From Pilaira anomala (lineage: Eukaryota > Mucoromycota > Mucoromycetes > Mucorales > Mucoraceae), in contig JAIXMQ010000004.1 of the NCBI GenBank assembly GCA_025716855.1, forward strand, positions 124,001 to 188,000: DNA of 64,000 nt, read 5' to 3'. A program made the translations under genes and the position numbers. This document shows positions 48,429 to 60,357 of the stretch, in pieces. Position 1 is the stretch's first letter; each line of letters starts with the position of its first letter. The notes below the pieces were generated by a model. It saw nothing but the letters and a program-made list of their open reading frames with translations, had not been told where the DNA came from and did not search any database.

Positions 48429-49111
48429 ATGGCAAGGTCACCTTCACCTAAGCGATACACTAGTAAGCAAAGAGAAAGAGACTATAGAGACTTGGATAAC
48501 CCTCGTTCGAGGTCTCGCTCACCTTCCCCTCGCCATAGAAGACGTAGAGATGATAGTTTCGATAGAGATTACCGTGGACGTTCAAGAATGAGTCGTTCCC
48601 CACCTCGTAGAGATAGACGAAGCGAGAGAAGTCCTGATCGTAGAGGTAAGGGGTTTTTTTTGTTGAATGGGTAATATTGTATCTTTAACTTTTGTCTTCT
48701 TGGTAGATCGAGGAAGAAGAAGACATAGAAGTCGTAGTCATAGCCGCTCCAGCTCGCCGAGATATCGTCGCCGTCGATCTTCTGATACTAGACCACTTTC
48801 ACCAAAAAAGAAGGAAGAACCTAAAAAGGGCGAGTCAATGCACGAGGATACCGAAGAGAATGATGAGGAAGAGGATGAAGAAACAAAAATGATGAAATTA
48901 ATGGGATTTGGAGGGTTTGATACAACTAAAAATAAGAAAGTTCCTGGAACAGATGTTTCTGGTGCCAAGATTCGTAAACCTATCAAGTATCGTCAATACA
49001 TGAATCGTAGAGGTGGTTTTAACAGGTAAGATAATTATGAAGTATTATTTTAAAGTTTTTTATTTTGTAACTTTTTTTTTTTTTTTTATTAATAGACCTT
49101 TGGACAACTAA
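48429..49111 (+). CDS. SNRNP27: SNRNP27 homologue (U4/U6.U5 tri-snRNP 27 kDa protein)
   Basis: Three exons: 48429-48645, 48707-49025 and 49096-49111, giving 183 residues. Residues 1-100 are Arg/Ser/Asp-rich with SRSRSPSP and SPPRRDRR runs, a typical phosphorylatable RS region. An acidic stretch follows. The C-terminus has the conserved block MMKLMGFGGFDTTK, KYRQYMNRRGGFNR and a tiny last exon adding PLDN. That block is diagnostic of the SNRNP27 family, a tri-snRNP component involved in 5' splice-site choice. Sits in an RNA-processing neighbourhood. Confidence 0.92.
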
Positions 49112-49161
49112 ACTTTTTGTTTTTTTTTTTTTTGCAATAAAAAATATATATATAAATGTAT

Positions 49162-50891
49162 TTATTCGTCCATCATTATATCGCAATCATCTTCATTCAA
49201 GCTTGATTCATCACTATCTTCTTCTGTATCAAACTCATCCATATCATTGATCTTAATAGCCTTTTCGATATACTTTGACATATCATGCTGTTGAATAGAT
49301 TGAATTAAATCCAACAATTTTCTTTTTTGCGTTGGCACTAATTCCAAACCATAGCTATATCATGGATAAATATTAGTGGGAGGTTTTTTTTTTTTTAAAA
49401 AAAAAAAAGAATGTTCAGACATTTGTATATGAAATATTTACCTTTTAATAAACGTATAAAGCGCTTGAAACCAAACTTGCGGCAATACCATATCACGACC
49501 TACCGTTTGTTGATTTGCAAAATACTTTACTATCAAAGTATCTATTACACGATAAGGTAAAGCTTGTTTCTTTTCCAAGAATACAAGTACTAATATACCG
49601 ATGGGTAACGTAAAAGATAGCTCGGAGAGTTTCAATAAAGCTGTGGCTGATTGAAGTACAGGGAATTGACTTTGTACAATCACTCTAGCAATAACTGAAG
49701 CTTCCAAGACAGTACAACTTTTCGATTCGCATAATGGAATTAAAAGTCCTTTTAAAAATAAAGCGGGTGCTTTCTTCAGGGCCTTTTGTAAAGCTAAATA
49801 AAGCGGCATATCCAGACGAGTTTGATTATTCTTAATCAAGTTATTTCTTAAACTATGCAAGAGAACTAACTGAAAAAATCTTTTATATACTGGTTATTAT
49901 TCCTATACGAAACACACACGAAAAAAAAAAAAAAAGTATATAATTGAAAAATGAAATAAACTCACTGTTTTGTCTGAGTTGCTTTGACTGTAGTAGTAAA
50001 TATTTTGGTAGCTTCATAGATAGCATGAGGTGTCCATAAGTGAGGTTTTGTCAATAAAAGAATATTATCCCAGTTGGGTAAAGAGGGTATAATTTTAAAT
50101 GCTTTGGGTAACTTTCCCGATTGATATCGACTAAGGTATTCTCCAATTCTATTTGAAGGTAACAAAAAAAAAGTTGGGACGTCTTGTAGTTAATCGTTTG
50201 AATAACTTTCTTTTTGCTGTATTACCTGGTATATACTTGTCTTACTTGTGGATCGGATGAGCACAAAGAAGGTTCTGATCCTAATAATATTTAAATATTT
50301 ATAAATGCTTATGCCTTATGAGCTGTATGTTATTATTACCTGCTGTAGGTTTCTCTTTTTCGGCTACTTCTTCTTGCAAAGTGAGAAGTGGCTGTACTTG
50401 TTCCGGATCAAAAAAGACATTGTACATGGCTTGATCTTCCATGGATAATTGGGGTAAAATATTCTCTGATAATAACAATAAACAATTTTGATTGGATGAA
50501 TGAAGACCTAGGTTTGGAGCCTCTGATAGAAACGAACTGCTATGCATATATTAACAAGTTATCAGGTATAAAACCTGGTATATACTAGTTTTTATATAGT
50601 TACTTTGTCATATTCTCCTCTTCTCTGTTTTGTTCAATACGATCCAACTGTTCCTTTTCAATTTGAAGAATAGCTCTTTGCATATCTTCATCCATAATAG
50701 ACGACTAATATATATTTCATTTTTCTTAATACAGATTTAATTTGCATAAAATAAAATTCAAGTACCTCGAAATCACCGTTCTTTGCATATATCTCAAAAT
50801 TGTGGTTATGATGACTTTTAGAATTTGTATCAGCTAGTTTCCACGGAGAAAATAATCTACTGCGGGCACTAGATATCTTATTTTTTCCCAT
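49162..50891 (-). CDS. ENP1: Bystin / Enp1, pre-40S ribosome assembly factor
   Basis: Seven exons: 50766-50891, 50604-50704, 50340-50539, 50226-50280, 49966-50148, 49442-49879 and 49162-49354, giving 431 residues with all phases closing. The N-terminal third is polar. It is followed by the bystin core: VYTRIGEYLSRYQSGKLPKAFK, IIPSLPNWDNILLLTKPHLWTPHA, a QFFQLVLLHSLRNN helix, PALFLKGLLIPLCES and ALPYRVIDTLIVKYF. The C-terminal end is acidic. Bystin/Enp1 binds the head of the nascent small subunit in the nucleolus and supports cleavage of the 20S rRNA precursor. The sixth exon acceptor is the AAAAG at 49880, the one that keeps the frame. The start ATG at 50891 is followed by a Lys-rich first exon. 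Confidence 0.94.
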
Positions 50892-51480
50892 TTTCTTAAA
50901 AAAAAAAGTTAGGAGAGAAAGAACAAGAAAAAAAAATATAGATAAAATGTAAATTAAGAAGCATTCCTCATATATAAAGCTACCAGAAACGTCGATTTAT
51001 ATCTGATCCATTCATAGAAAAGTACTAATAAAATATATCCTGTATTATACAGGTAGTCAATAAATTAATATTAGTTGTTAGAAATAAAGTGAATCAGGCT
51101 TTATTCTATTGATATCTGATATAGATAGGAGTAATTTAGAGAACTTACCAAAATATAATAAAATTTCATATAGAGATTAATTGTATTTGTCTTAACTATT
51201 TGAATATACACATTGTTCCTGGTAGCATGAGTAAGTGTATGTGTATACAATTACATTTTCAAGACTTCATGAGTGAAATACCTACTACAAAATATACTAG
51301 CACTCATAAAATAATTAATGCATTTGCATCTTACCTTTTTGCTTACAAAGCGTCGCTTATACCTACTCACTCTCGTAATAAGGAGTTTGATTTTTTTTTT
51401 AAAAAAACCAAACTGTTCCAAAAAATAAGGAAGAATAAAATATCCCACAATATAGGAAATAGGTATTATTTTGAGAGCCA
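50892..51480. other. Intergenic upstream of bystin gene
   Basis: 589 bp; probable bystin promoter and 5' flank of a foldback element. Open frames at 51200-51484 are not supported. Confidence 0.55.
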
Positions 51481-51484
51481 TTAA

Positions 51485-51530
51485 ATGTCACCCACCTTGA
51501 TTTCCTTATACGAGAAATTTCATTACCCAC

Positions 51531-51561
<31 letters not shown>

Positions 51562-52576
51562 GATAAAGGAGGAGGTGAAATATATAGTAGACAAGCATTT
51601 TTTTGTTCCGGCGGGAGAAACTCTCGACCAATCAAATCAACTAAAAAAGACGGAAAAGTGTATTTTTAGGCCATTACCTATGATTGATGATTACTGTGTA
51701 AGATGTTCAATTGACAGCTTTTGTTAGGGCAAGTATATTTCTTATACCTAAACACGTAAATTCAAACATATAGAAAAATGAGCTTTCAAATTTTGCATTG
51801 ACTGTATATCATATTATATAGCAAAATACATGATATAGAATGATTTTAAGTTAACATGAATAAAATTTCACCTGTATCTCGATTTTTTTTTTTCAATTTA
51901 GGCTTAAAAAAAAGGGGGGGTATTCACAGGGTTTCGAGGTGTATGTATCAATTTTTAAGCAGGGTGTAACGTTGCACGCCTTATGGAGTTGGTCTATATA
52001 TTACACCATGTTTTCTATGGACGCCCCCTTTCTTTAAGCCTAAAATGGAAAAAAAAATCGAGACATGGTTAAAATCTTCTTTCATGTCAAATTAAAGTTA
52101 TTCTATATCAACTATTTTACTATACAATATGATATGCAGATGATGCAGAATCTTATGGAATATCTCTCTATATGTTTGAATTTATGTGCCTAAATATGAA
52201 AAATATACTTGCCCTAACAAAAACCGTAATTCGAGTTTTTCATAATAGCCATCAATCTTTATTATTGATTTTTACATCATTAGAAAGAGTGTCAAATTTT
52301 AACTTAGAAACCATTCAAAATCTAAGCTTCAAAACGTGATGCAAACCACATTTATAATTCCTGAAAAAATCCAAAGATCGGGATTGACTGATTGTTGCCT
52401 AAAAATGTACTTTTTTCAATTTTTTAGACGATTTGATTGGTTGCATGTTTTTTTCCGTTATAACAAAAAATTCCTTTGCCCATTGCACCTCCTTCTTCTA
52501 CTTTATCAGGTTTGGAGGAAACAAAAATGGGTGGGTGATGGAATTCCTCGTATTAGGAAACCAAAGCGAGTGGCGT
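51485..52576. mobile_element. TTAA-flanked foldback element, 1.09 kb copy
   Basis: TTAA at 51481-51484 and 52577-52580. Left end ATGTCACCCACCTTGATTTCC; right end, on the other strand, ACGCCACTCGCTTTGG. The arms (left to about 51700, right from about 52340) share CACCCACC, a long T-run, GGGTGGGTGATGGAA and ATCCAAAGATCGGGATTG words with the 26716 copy. The centre (51720-52300) has the TTAGGGCAAG / CTTGCCCTAA module. No protein gene; the open frames within are short. It shows the unnested form of the family and so fixes its architecture. Confidence 0.85.
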
Positions 52577-52580
52577 TTAA

Positions 52581-53180
52581 TTCTACCAATTATTAGTGAT
52601 GTGGGGACGTATTTTTAGTGGCTCCCTATCTCTTTTGCTTTGGAACAAATTTGTATATATAATTTTCAAACTGTTACAAACTCCTGTCTTTACTACACTA
52701 GCCACAAGGGTTAAGAGAAAGAAAGAGAGGATGTAGATTCTACACAAAAACGGTTTGATTATTTATATGATGGCGAGAAAGACAGAAACTTACATTGTTA
52801 TAGGTAAAATGAAACAATTGTATAGTTCAAAAAGTTTTATTATTATTATTATTATAACTATTCCGGAAAAGAATGGCGTGACCCATTTGAGTAAAAACCA
52901 ATTGTCTATCCATATGCTAATAAGCCTCTTAATGTATCGAGAGACGGAAGCAGTTTAGGCAAAATAAAAATCGTAATTCCTGCACTAAAATTAAAAAGAC
53001 CACATAAGTCATGCTTTTATGCTAAATGCAAAAAATATATATATATAGAGCATCATTACATACTAATTTACTCTTAAAGACGATATATTCAACAACAACA
53101 ACAACAACAACAATAATAATAATAATAATAACAATGTACCACATTTTAATTAGATACACAAATAATAATGTAAATAAGGG
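52581..53180. other. Intergenic with ATT and CAA microsatellites
   Basis: 600 bp. Includes a CAA/AAT microsatellite (53091-53135) and an ATT run at about 52836-52855. No gene. Confidence 0.6.
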
Positions 53181-53753
53181 TTATAAAAAAGTCTTTCTGA
53201 CTCGAACCATTAATGCCTGTCTTTTCCTTTGAAATAAATTTACTTTTTTCTCTTGTCTTTGTTCCATACATTTGACATCTCTCAAAGACGTAAAGCTGGG
53301 CCTACTTGTAAACAAGCTCTGCCAACGATGTTCAGGTACGGACATAGACGGTGTAAGAGAATTTCGGTGATGATGCTGATGATGACGGTGATGATGTTGG
53401 TACCACCAAGGTAAATATGAATTCACTCGAATCAGTTCCAGAATAGATTCAAGTGCTTGGTCAAAGCTAGTTTTGGTATATGTTTCGCTATGAATTAATT
53501 CTTGTCGCATCTCGCATGGTATATTAATTTCTTGGGCTGAATTGACTTGGATATATTTATTTATAATTGCTTTGTATCGGCTTAGTGTTGGTTTTCTTTG
53601 GTATTCTCGTACTTCTTGATAAAATAACACGTTCTCGAGACAATAAGTTTGCTTCAAGTAAAGTACAAAATCATGATAGAGTTCATGTTTGTGGTTTAAT
53701 TCCAGTATAGATTCTAAGGTATCGTTAAATTGTAATGTCATGACTATTAACAC
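53181..53753 (-). CDS. RGS-domain protein (regulator of G-protein signalling)
   Basis: A single-exon frame of 190 residues (start 53753, or the internal Met at 53741). Residues 8-115 form an RGS domain: FNDTLESIL, an LYHDFVLYLKQTYCLENVLFYQ helix pair, a KYIQVNSAQEINIPCEMRQEL turn, and SFDQALESILELIRVNSYLPW. RGS proteins speed GTP hydrolysis on G-alpha subunits. A His-rich stretch (about 118-128) and a basic C-terminus follow. It is shorter than most fungal RGS proteins and lacks DEP or membrane segments. An RGS-like relic also lies at 19523-19747. Confidence 0.85.
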   Translation of the reverse strand: MLIVMTLQFNDTLESILELNHKHELYHDFVLYLKQTYCLENVLFYQEVREYQRKPTLSRYKAIINKYIQVNSAQEINIPCEMRQELIHSETYTKTSFDQALESILELIRVNSYLPWWYQHHHRHHQHHHRNSLTPSMSVPEHRWQSLFTSRPSFTSLRDVKCMEQRQEKKVNLFQRKRQALMVRVRKTFL

Positions 53754-56746
53754 ATTATGGTATATATATATATATGTATATGTATGTATATTATTTAAAT
53801 TGGCTTTTTTTGATATTTATATGAAAAATGAAAGAAGAAGAAAGAAAGAAAGAGGAAAAGAAATTGGAGAAAAGAGGTTTATTAAATAATAATAAATAAA
53901 GCGCGGCCGTATGATGTATTTGTTTATTTGTTTCAACAAGTGAATGTAGTACAATAAAACGTGGCATTTTACTCGGATCAACTATTTCACTCCTTATTAA
54001 CTATATACAAAATCATATCATATTACTCTAATTCTAAAAATAAGAATATGTAGAGTAATACTTGTTTTTCTCTAATAATAATACGTACATACAGTAACAG
54101 AATTCTTTTATTTCTAAATACAGTTGAATTTAATCCAGATAAAACTACAACGATCTACTACTTATGTACACTTCATCTTGAAATCCTTCAAGATCAATAC
54201 ATTTTACTGTGCAAGTACTATCTTTCTATTTATACCACTGCCGGTAAGTATTATAAGAGATGTATATCAGGTACACCTTTTTTTTGCCAAGAATTAATTA
54301 ACATGACCAAAAAAAACACATAAAAAAATACGTTCATATAATTGGGTACCAGAGTTTTAGAAAACGGGTTTTGACCTGAAAACCTTATATCTGCTCTTCT
54401 TTTCTTTTTTTTTCATAATTATAGTGGTCAATAAACCCGCCCAAGCTTCAAAAAGACTTGTATTTTCTTTCAGCAACATACCATAAACAAAATCAACGGA
54501 AACAAACGGTATATACAATGTGTAAATCTCTTTGCCGATCATATGGCGTATGGAATTACGTCGTCTCTCCATTATACATATTTTATTCCCATCCAAAAAC
54601 TAACGTAATGTCAACTCTTATACAGATTGGCACAAGGACTACCCCAAAGTTGTACTTGGTTCAGCCATTTTAAACAAGTTAATCATGTTTTTTTTCTAAT
54701 GATAAAATAAGGTTTTGCACGACCTTGTCAATCCATATTATTTTTTTACCTCTCTTTTTTTTTTTTTTCTTATTGCATATATTGAAAAAGAAAGAAAAGA
54801 GTGCAATACCCAATTATGTCAATAACTCAGGTCTATCTTGATGAAACCCGTGTATTAGTCATATATATATCTATAAAAAATTTGGTCTGTGAGTTTTTTG
54901 TTTTTTTTACAAGCCCTGCATTATTTGAATATCTTAAAAAAGTGGCGTTTTCCATATTAGTTAGACTTCTTTTTTGTTTTTTAAATAAATCGATCGAGAT
55001 GTTTACTCGATCATTTGTAAGATAGATTGATATACAAAATAAAGAGGTAAGGTACATTTACGAAAAACAGTATATATATACAAAGGGGTGTTGATAAAAG
55101 GAGTGCGTGATGTGAGTGCATTTTATTATTATCCCCATGACGAAATCAACATGGATTTTTACTTTTAAACACTTTTTTTTTTTGTGTATGTATAACAGCC
55201 TAACGTGCCAAAATAAAGTATGCACTTGCTTCTTAAGTTTAAGAGAAAAAAAAAACTAAAATAGAAGCCAAATGATCATTTAGAATAATCACAGTTGAAA
55301 GAAGAAAAAAAAGATGCCCTTTTTTTTTGTTCGTATTAGCTCTTTTCTAGCAAATTGAAAACTTTCTTTCCGTAATCGACACACTAGAAATTCCAAATTA
55401 ATCTATCCATGTGCTTTTTTATATACGTATTATATACAACGCGGCAGCATTCCTTTGTCCGTAAAACAAAAACAAAAAAAGCATGATAAAAAGCAATCCC
55501 TGAATATCGGCTTACCAAGAGACGAATCAGAATTCCGTCCTTCTTTTCCTATCCTGGATTTGAGCCTATACCACATATCTCCTGTAAAAAAAAAAAAAAA
55601 AAAAAAAAAAGGCTGTTCCCATCCTACTGTTGTGTAAGTTTTATTTTAACCTTTTACCCCCTTTCCTATCTCTCGGCTTTACAAAATGGATATATACAGA
55701 AAAAAAAAACCAATCCCCTTTTTTTTAGAACAAAAGTTGGTGTAATTATAGATTTTTCGGGAGAAAAAAAAAGAGAAGAAATCATCACATTCTGGATTGT
55801 ATGTACTTACATACATTACAGGAACCATCTCAATTCTCTTTTTCTTTCTTTTTTTTTCTGTAATGGCATTGATAAGACCAATGACTTGGTATAGGGTGCA
55901 ATTCGTCATCTCTATTCACTTTGACAGCTTATGTAATAAATCTTTAACTTATAATTTATCTAGTTACTATTTTTTTTTTATTCAATTCGTGGCATTAACA
56001 GTAATTAGATTAATCTCATAGTAATGCTTTTTTTTTGTTCTACCTTGAGAAAGAAGGCCAGGCGGTGTTTTCAATGACATAGAATCACACTAAAATGAAT
56101 ATGATCCTGAATTACAAAAAAAAAAGGGCATTTGATAACAGTTTAAAAATAGAGTAAATACATATACTGAATCATTCAATGTATATAAACATGTGTTGTT
56201 AATATATGTGCGGGTTTTCCATTAAATTTTTGAGGGCAAAGTTATTCCTCAACTGACATTGTATCATAATAAAAATTTATGCAAAATGAAGCTGCGAAAA
56301 AAAAAAGATAACTCTCGGCATATCTTGTTATAAAGTACACGCCACTAATACTTAAATTTTTCATAAATCGTTTTTAAAAAATAGTTTTATATTCATACTG
56401 AGGAGAAGAAATGGTATTTTTTTTTTCTTTTTAGTTCATATACTCGGAATTCGTATACTTCCTCTCCCCTTCCTTTTTTTCAAAATGGTTGCAATTAGTA
56501 TTTGTTACCTTATTAGTCATCCAATTAAACAACAAAAAGAGAATCTAAATTTTTATATCTTTCTCATTAATCGGTAAATGGCTTCGGATGACAGAAAAAG
56601 AAAATTCCGCTTAAATAGAAATATTTTCTAAATTTACAAAAGCGTTATATATCAAGTGATAGTTAGCGGGGGCACAGGCCTAAAAAAAAAATAAAGCGTT
56701 GATAAATGTACATTGTCTATATCTCACGGAAAAATTGCAATTGAGT

Positions 56747-56780
<34 letters not shown>

Positions 56781-56809
56781 AATACTTTTAATGACTTTGT
56801 TATATTATA

Positions 56810-56845
<36 letters not shown>

Positions 56846-57434
56846 CCACTTAAATAAACGAGATAATATAATACAATTATGTATCATTTTTTGTGGAATA
56901 TAATTGATGAGTGGAACAATAGTAATTATCGAATTATAGCTGCTGCATACCAAAAAAAAAGTTCGATAACAAATCAAAAGTTTCCTATTAACCTTAATTG
57001 ATACTAGTTTTTTTTTTTTCTGGCGATGAAACTAGCAAATATATAATTTTTCATCATGGCCAAAAAAAAAAAAAGCATGAAAACTAAAATCGATATGTAC
57101 TTTTTTTTTTTTTTTTTTTTTTTTTTAGTCTAGTTCACTCTTTTTTTTTTTCTGTAAAATAAGTCAAATAGAAAATAGCATTTTTTGTAAAATATATATA
57201 AATATATTCTGTCTCAATTATTACTTGTTGTACCAAATTTATACAATAAAACCAGATTTTGTCTGACTAACAATGTCTTGGCTCTACACGCCCAGAGCGA
57301 TTTCTTCCAAATTCGTTTTCCCAGAAGGGTTAAAATTAAAGTGCAGATTTTGCCCATATTTAAATTAGTATATCTGCACTTGAAATGTTTGGGGGCCTGT
57401 TTGGGGGTCTTATTAAGGGGATTTTTCACTTTTA
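53754..57434. other. Large intergenic region, no supported gene
   Basis: 3.7 kb of AT-rich DNA with many homopolymer runs. The open frames at 54357-54596, 54801-55057, 55455-55637 and 55797-56021 are short. The 55455 frame starts with a plausible charged segment (PRDESEFRPSFPILDLSLYH) but runs into poly-Lys at an A-run, so it may be one exon of an unassembled gene. Contains a GA/CT hairpin near 56800. Confidence 0.45.
56749..56842. repeat. Inverted GA / CT microsatellite pair
   Basis: A GA run (56749-56777) and a CT run (56812-56842) face each other across about 34 bp, making a perfect-arm hairpin of about 28 bp. No gene overlaps. Confidence 0.85.
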
Positions 57435-57523
57435 CAGTGCTTCCACCGTCATTTGGACATCTTTTTGAAATTATTGGTCATTTTTTTATATTCATTTGGT
57501 CATTTTTGTAAATTTCATTTGCA

Positions 57524-58060
57524 ATGAGTCATAACATGAACACTGACTTTTTCTATGAAAACGGTACTGGTGATATTTTTGATGAGCAAGTTCAAGAAGC
57601 ACCGAGTTACTTTGAGGATGAATCATTCCCCTTAACGGGTTTGACAGATCTTCGAAAGTATATCAAAAACCAGAACATTCAGATTGAAGCAAGATCTTCA
57701 GCCGACACTGAGATGAAAGAGGCTGAACTTAAGAAGGAGAGTGTTCTTCAGTATAATATCTATACACTCGAAGATTGTGAGCGTTAGTTTTATTTTTTGA
57801 AGGAAAATCTTATGAAACCAACACAAATAGCCCTAGCAGCCAATGTCAATTATGGCACCTTAGAAAAAACTCGGTTAAAAATAATACCCGATAAAACGCT
57901 TAATATACCGGTCAGTAAGCTAAATGAAACCCATAAAACTCATTTAATCAATTTTTTTGATGAAGATTCTACGGCAACAATCCAAAACGCAGTAGAAAAC
58001 TTGGACTTAATTCGGATGAGTAAGGTGGGAGACACACTAAGGTGTAATCTTGCTGCATAA
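57524..58060 (+). pseudogene. Tc1-like transposase, N-terminal half
   Basis: One frame throughout, interrupted by TAG at 57785-57787. The first part is acidic like that of the intact transposase (MSHNMNTDFFYENGTG versus MSNSIYFLTEDGKG). The second part has a helix-turn-helix-like ALAANVNYGTLEKTRLK segment. Reading stops where the inverted half begins. Confidence 0.7.
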
Positions 58061-58062
58061 TT

Positions 58063-58329
58063 ATGGACTCAATCATTTCAGGAACATGAATTGGAGCATT
58101 TTCCATAATAATGAAAGCAGCCTTTCATTTCAGGAAATCTATCCATGGTCTCCATGTATTGCTAATGAGTTGAAGATAGTGTTCAACTGTAGTACCCTTA
58201 GGAACAGATAATTGTTCTTCAGGTGCTTTTCTTTTTATAGCTCCCATTGCTTTTCTTCTCTTTAAATTTCCACACTCTCTTAGCTTCATGTTAACAACCC
58301 CGACTGTCGATATTTCCTGTTTTCAAAAA
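58063..58329 (-). pseudogene. Tc1-like transposase, catalytic fragment (inverted)
   Basis: Minus-strand frame with STVGVVNMKLRE, aligned to the STFGVVNIDVRV of the intact copy, then a basic linker and IIMENAPIHVPEM. This corresponds to VMDNAPIH with the catalytic Asp changed to Glu. A TGA interrupts it. The first catalytic Asp and the NPIE region are absent. Confidence 0.75.
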
Positions 58330-58731
58330 TGACCAGTGAAAAAGGTGAATATAGGTTACCCACTATTAACAAATAATTTGACTCGATTCCTAGTCAAAAT
58401 AGCATAAGACCCTTTATTTAAGCATTTAAGGAAGATATCTATAGAATACTGGATGTAATTTTGTAAATGCTCAATACAACGCCTTTGTTTTTTTTAATGG
58501 CCTTTGAAGAATCTTTCACATTGGTTAGTTAAATAGAAATAAAATAAAATATAGTGTTTAGTAGTAATTAAAGCAATAGCTACTATAATTATTCAATAAG
58601 GGATTGTTTATTTAACATATTAGTTACGATAAAGGTAGTTTATTGTATATATATATTAGGAACCACCACACAGTATAACCATTACATAAAGTTACAGCGT
58701 AACAATCTCCACTTTCTTGCTTTTCATCTTC

Positions 58732-59317
58732 TTAATCGTCCTCTTCTCCGTCTCCTTGATCGTCTTCTTGATCGTCTTCTTGATCATCTTCTTGTTCATC
58801 TTCAGAATCGGAATAAGGTATAACAGCAGATATATATTCATTAATATTGGTCATTGCGGTGATTGTATTCTTTCTTCCGTTCTTGATATTAAGCATGGGA
58901 TTTGTAGGTGTTCTACTATTTCAGCTGATCAGCGTTATTGAAGTCGATGATGATGTTGCGGGACAACAATGCAATAAACTTTGATTTGCAGTCATTGATT
59001 TCCACTTCATAGCCCACGGAAAGAGTCTTTTCCCCTAAGGTGCCCTTCAAACCTCCAAATACAATTTTATCAGGAGAATGAATTTTAGATTTTCTTTTTG
59101 GCTGTACTCTAGTCGCTGAAGTTTTTCGCAGTCGCTTATATTGGTGAGATTCAAGCTTTAAATCAAGGAGATATCTCTCAGCATTTGTTTCTTGTATTTG
59201 GTTTAAAATTGCTTTATCAGTGGCCATTTTTGAAAGTTGAAGAACACTCAAAATGGGTGCTGGGTAAAAGAGTAGTAAAAAATGAGGTTGTAAAATCACG
59301 GATGAAATTTGATCCAA
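58732..59317 (-). CDS. Uncharacterised ORF with acidic tail, possibly frameshifted
   Basis: The open frame 59317-58916 (133 codons; Met at 59227 is an alternative start) encodes a Lys/Arg-rich middle (KRLRKTSATRVQPKRKSK) and two beta-like strands. It stops shortly after FNNADQ. In another frame just downstream (from about 58896 to the stop at 58732-58734) a tail reads SDSEDEQEDDQEDDQEDD, an acidic repeat typical of nuclear or chromatin proteins. No proper GT-AG intron links them, so a one-base change is likely. I do not recognise the family; it lies between a Tc1 relic and a Fanzor-like pseudogene and could be an accessory ORF of a mobile element. Confidence 0.4.
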
Positions 59318-59893
59318 CTAGCCGTTAAACCACCAAAATACTTACCAGTTTTTTTTTAAGTATAATACTTGTTCTTTTTTCACTTTGGACAAGAAAGAAA
59401 AAAGGATCATTTTCTATTTGAGATTTATTAGACAAAATGAATCATTTATTTTTGATAAAATTATTAGACTTACCATTGATGACAACATGTTTTATGCACA
59501 GGTTTTTTTTCTTGGAACAATCTCTTCTCTAGATAAGGAGTGTGGCTAAAGAAGAGATTAAAAATGGAGCGGTAAGGAAGGAATATATGTAAAAAGAAGA
59601 AAGCGAAAGAAAAGAACAAAAAAAAAAAAAAATGATTTATAATGAAAAAAAACCCCTGTTTGTCTGGAGTATGTGAAAAAAAACCCCTGTTTGTCTGGTG
59701 TATAAGAAAAAAAACCTGCCTGTATGCCATGTGAAAAAAAAATTTGATGTAATGGTGTATTTCATGCAAAAGTTATAAAAAACCTTATTCACGTGACGAT
59801 GTGCCTGGTTATACTTTTTATAAATCCGGATAAAAGTTATCCGTGATTTTACTACCTTTTTTTTTACTACTCTTTTCCCCGACTTCCTCAAAA
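59256..59893. repeat. Inverted pair of leader-like sequences
   Basis: On the minus strand about 59308-59256 and on the plus strand about 59838-59890 both read ATCCGTGATTTTAC(A/T)ACCT, then TTTTTTACTACTCTTTT and an ATG within about 30 bp. They face away from each other. Either a duplicated promoter or diverged terminal repeats of an element. Confidence 0.6.
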
Positions 59894-60357
59894 TGCACAA
59901 CATCAACAATATTCATGCAAGAACACCAATATCATCAGCTAAAATAACAACACGTTTAATGTTCACCTCCAATCTTTACTATAATAATGCTTGTTATAGC
60001 ATATTTTATTGACTTGTAATAAAATAAAAGTTTTTTTTTGGGAACTTGCGCAAAATATGCAAAAGAATATCTATTAAGATCATATTATACATATATTGAA
60101 AGAACGATGTCTGTTATTAAACTGATAATTTGGTATAAAAATAAGTAATGAATTACTCTACATATTGAAATAAAGGATCACAAAGAGTCTCATTTCTTTT
60201 CTTGTCTTTCTTAATACCAATAAACAATAATAGATAAATGTACCAATCGTCACAATATTAATCAAGTAATAAAGATGGAGCCACCCCATTAAATAGCATA
60301 ATCAAATTGATAAAAGATGGTGGAACCAGCTAACTTTTCTTCTTGATGGTTTTTTAG
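59318..60357. other. Spacer, no supported gene; short tandem repeats
   Basis: Contains two or three copies of an AAAAACCCCTGTTTGTCTGG unit (about 59643-59720) and a plus-strand leader like that of the ORF at 59317 (59839-59890). No recognisable domain in any frame. The first exon(s) of the Fanzor-like gene may lie here unseen. Confidence 0.45.

Larger units (their letters stand above)
57435..58345. mobile_element. Rearranged Tc1-like relic (head-to-head halves)
   Basis: The left end TACAGTGCTTCC at 57433 matches the end of the intact Tc1-like element, and subterminal CATTTGG(A/T)CAT repeats follow. The N-terminal half of a transposase is on the plus strand to about 58060 and a catalytic part on the minus strand from about 58329 down to 58063. 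The right part ends in the same TGGTCATTTTTG motif in inverse orientation. The inversion and several stops mark it as dead. Confidence 0.75.

Noticed and set aside
55797..56021. Hydrophobic open frame considered as a membrane-protein exon
   Set aside because: Starts in a repeat-like ACATACATT region and contains T-run-driven Phe stretches; no partner exons found.
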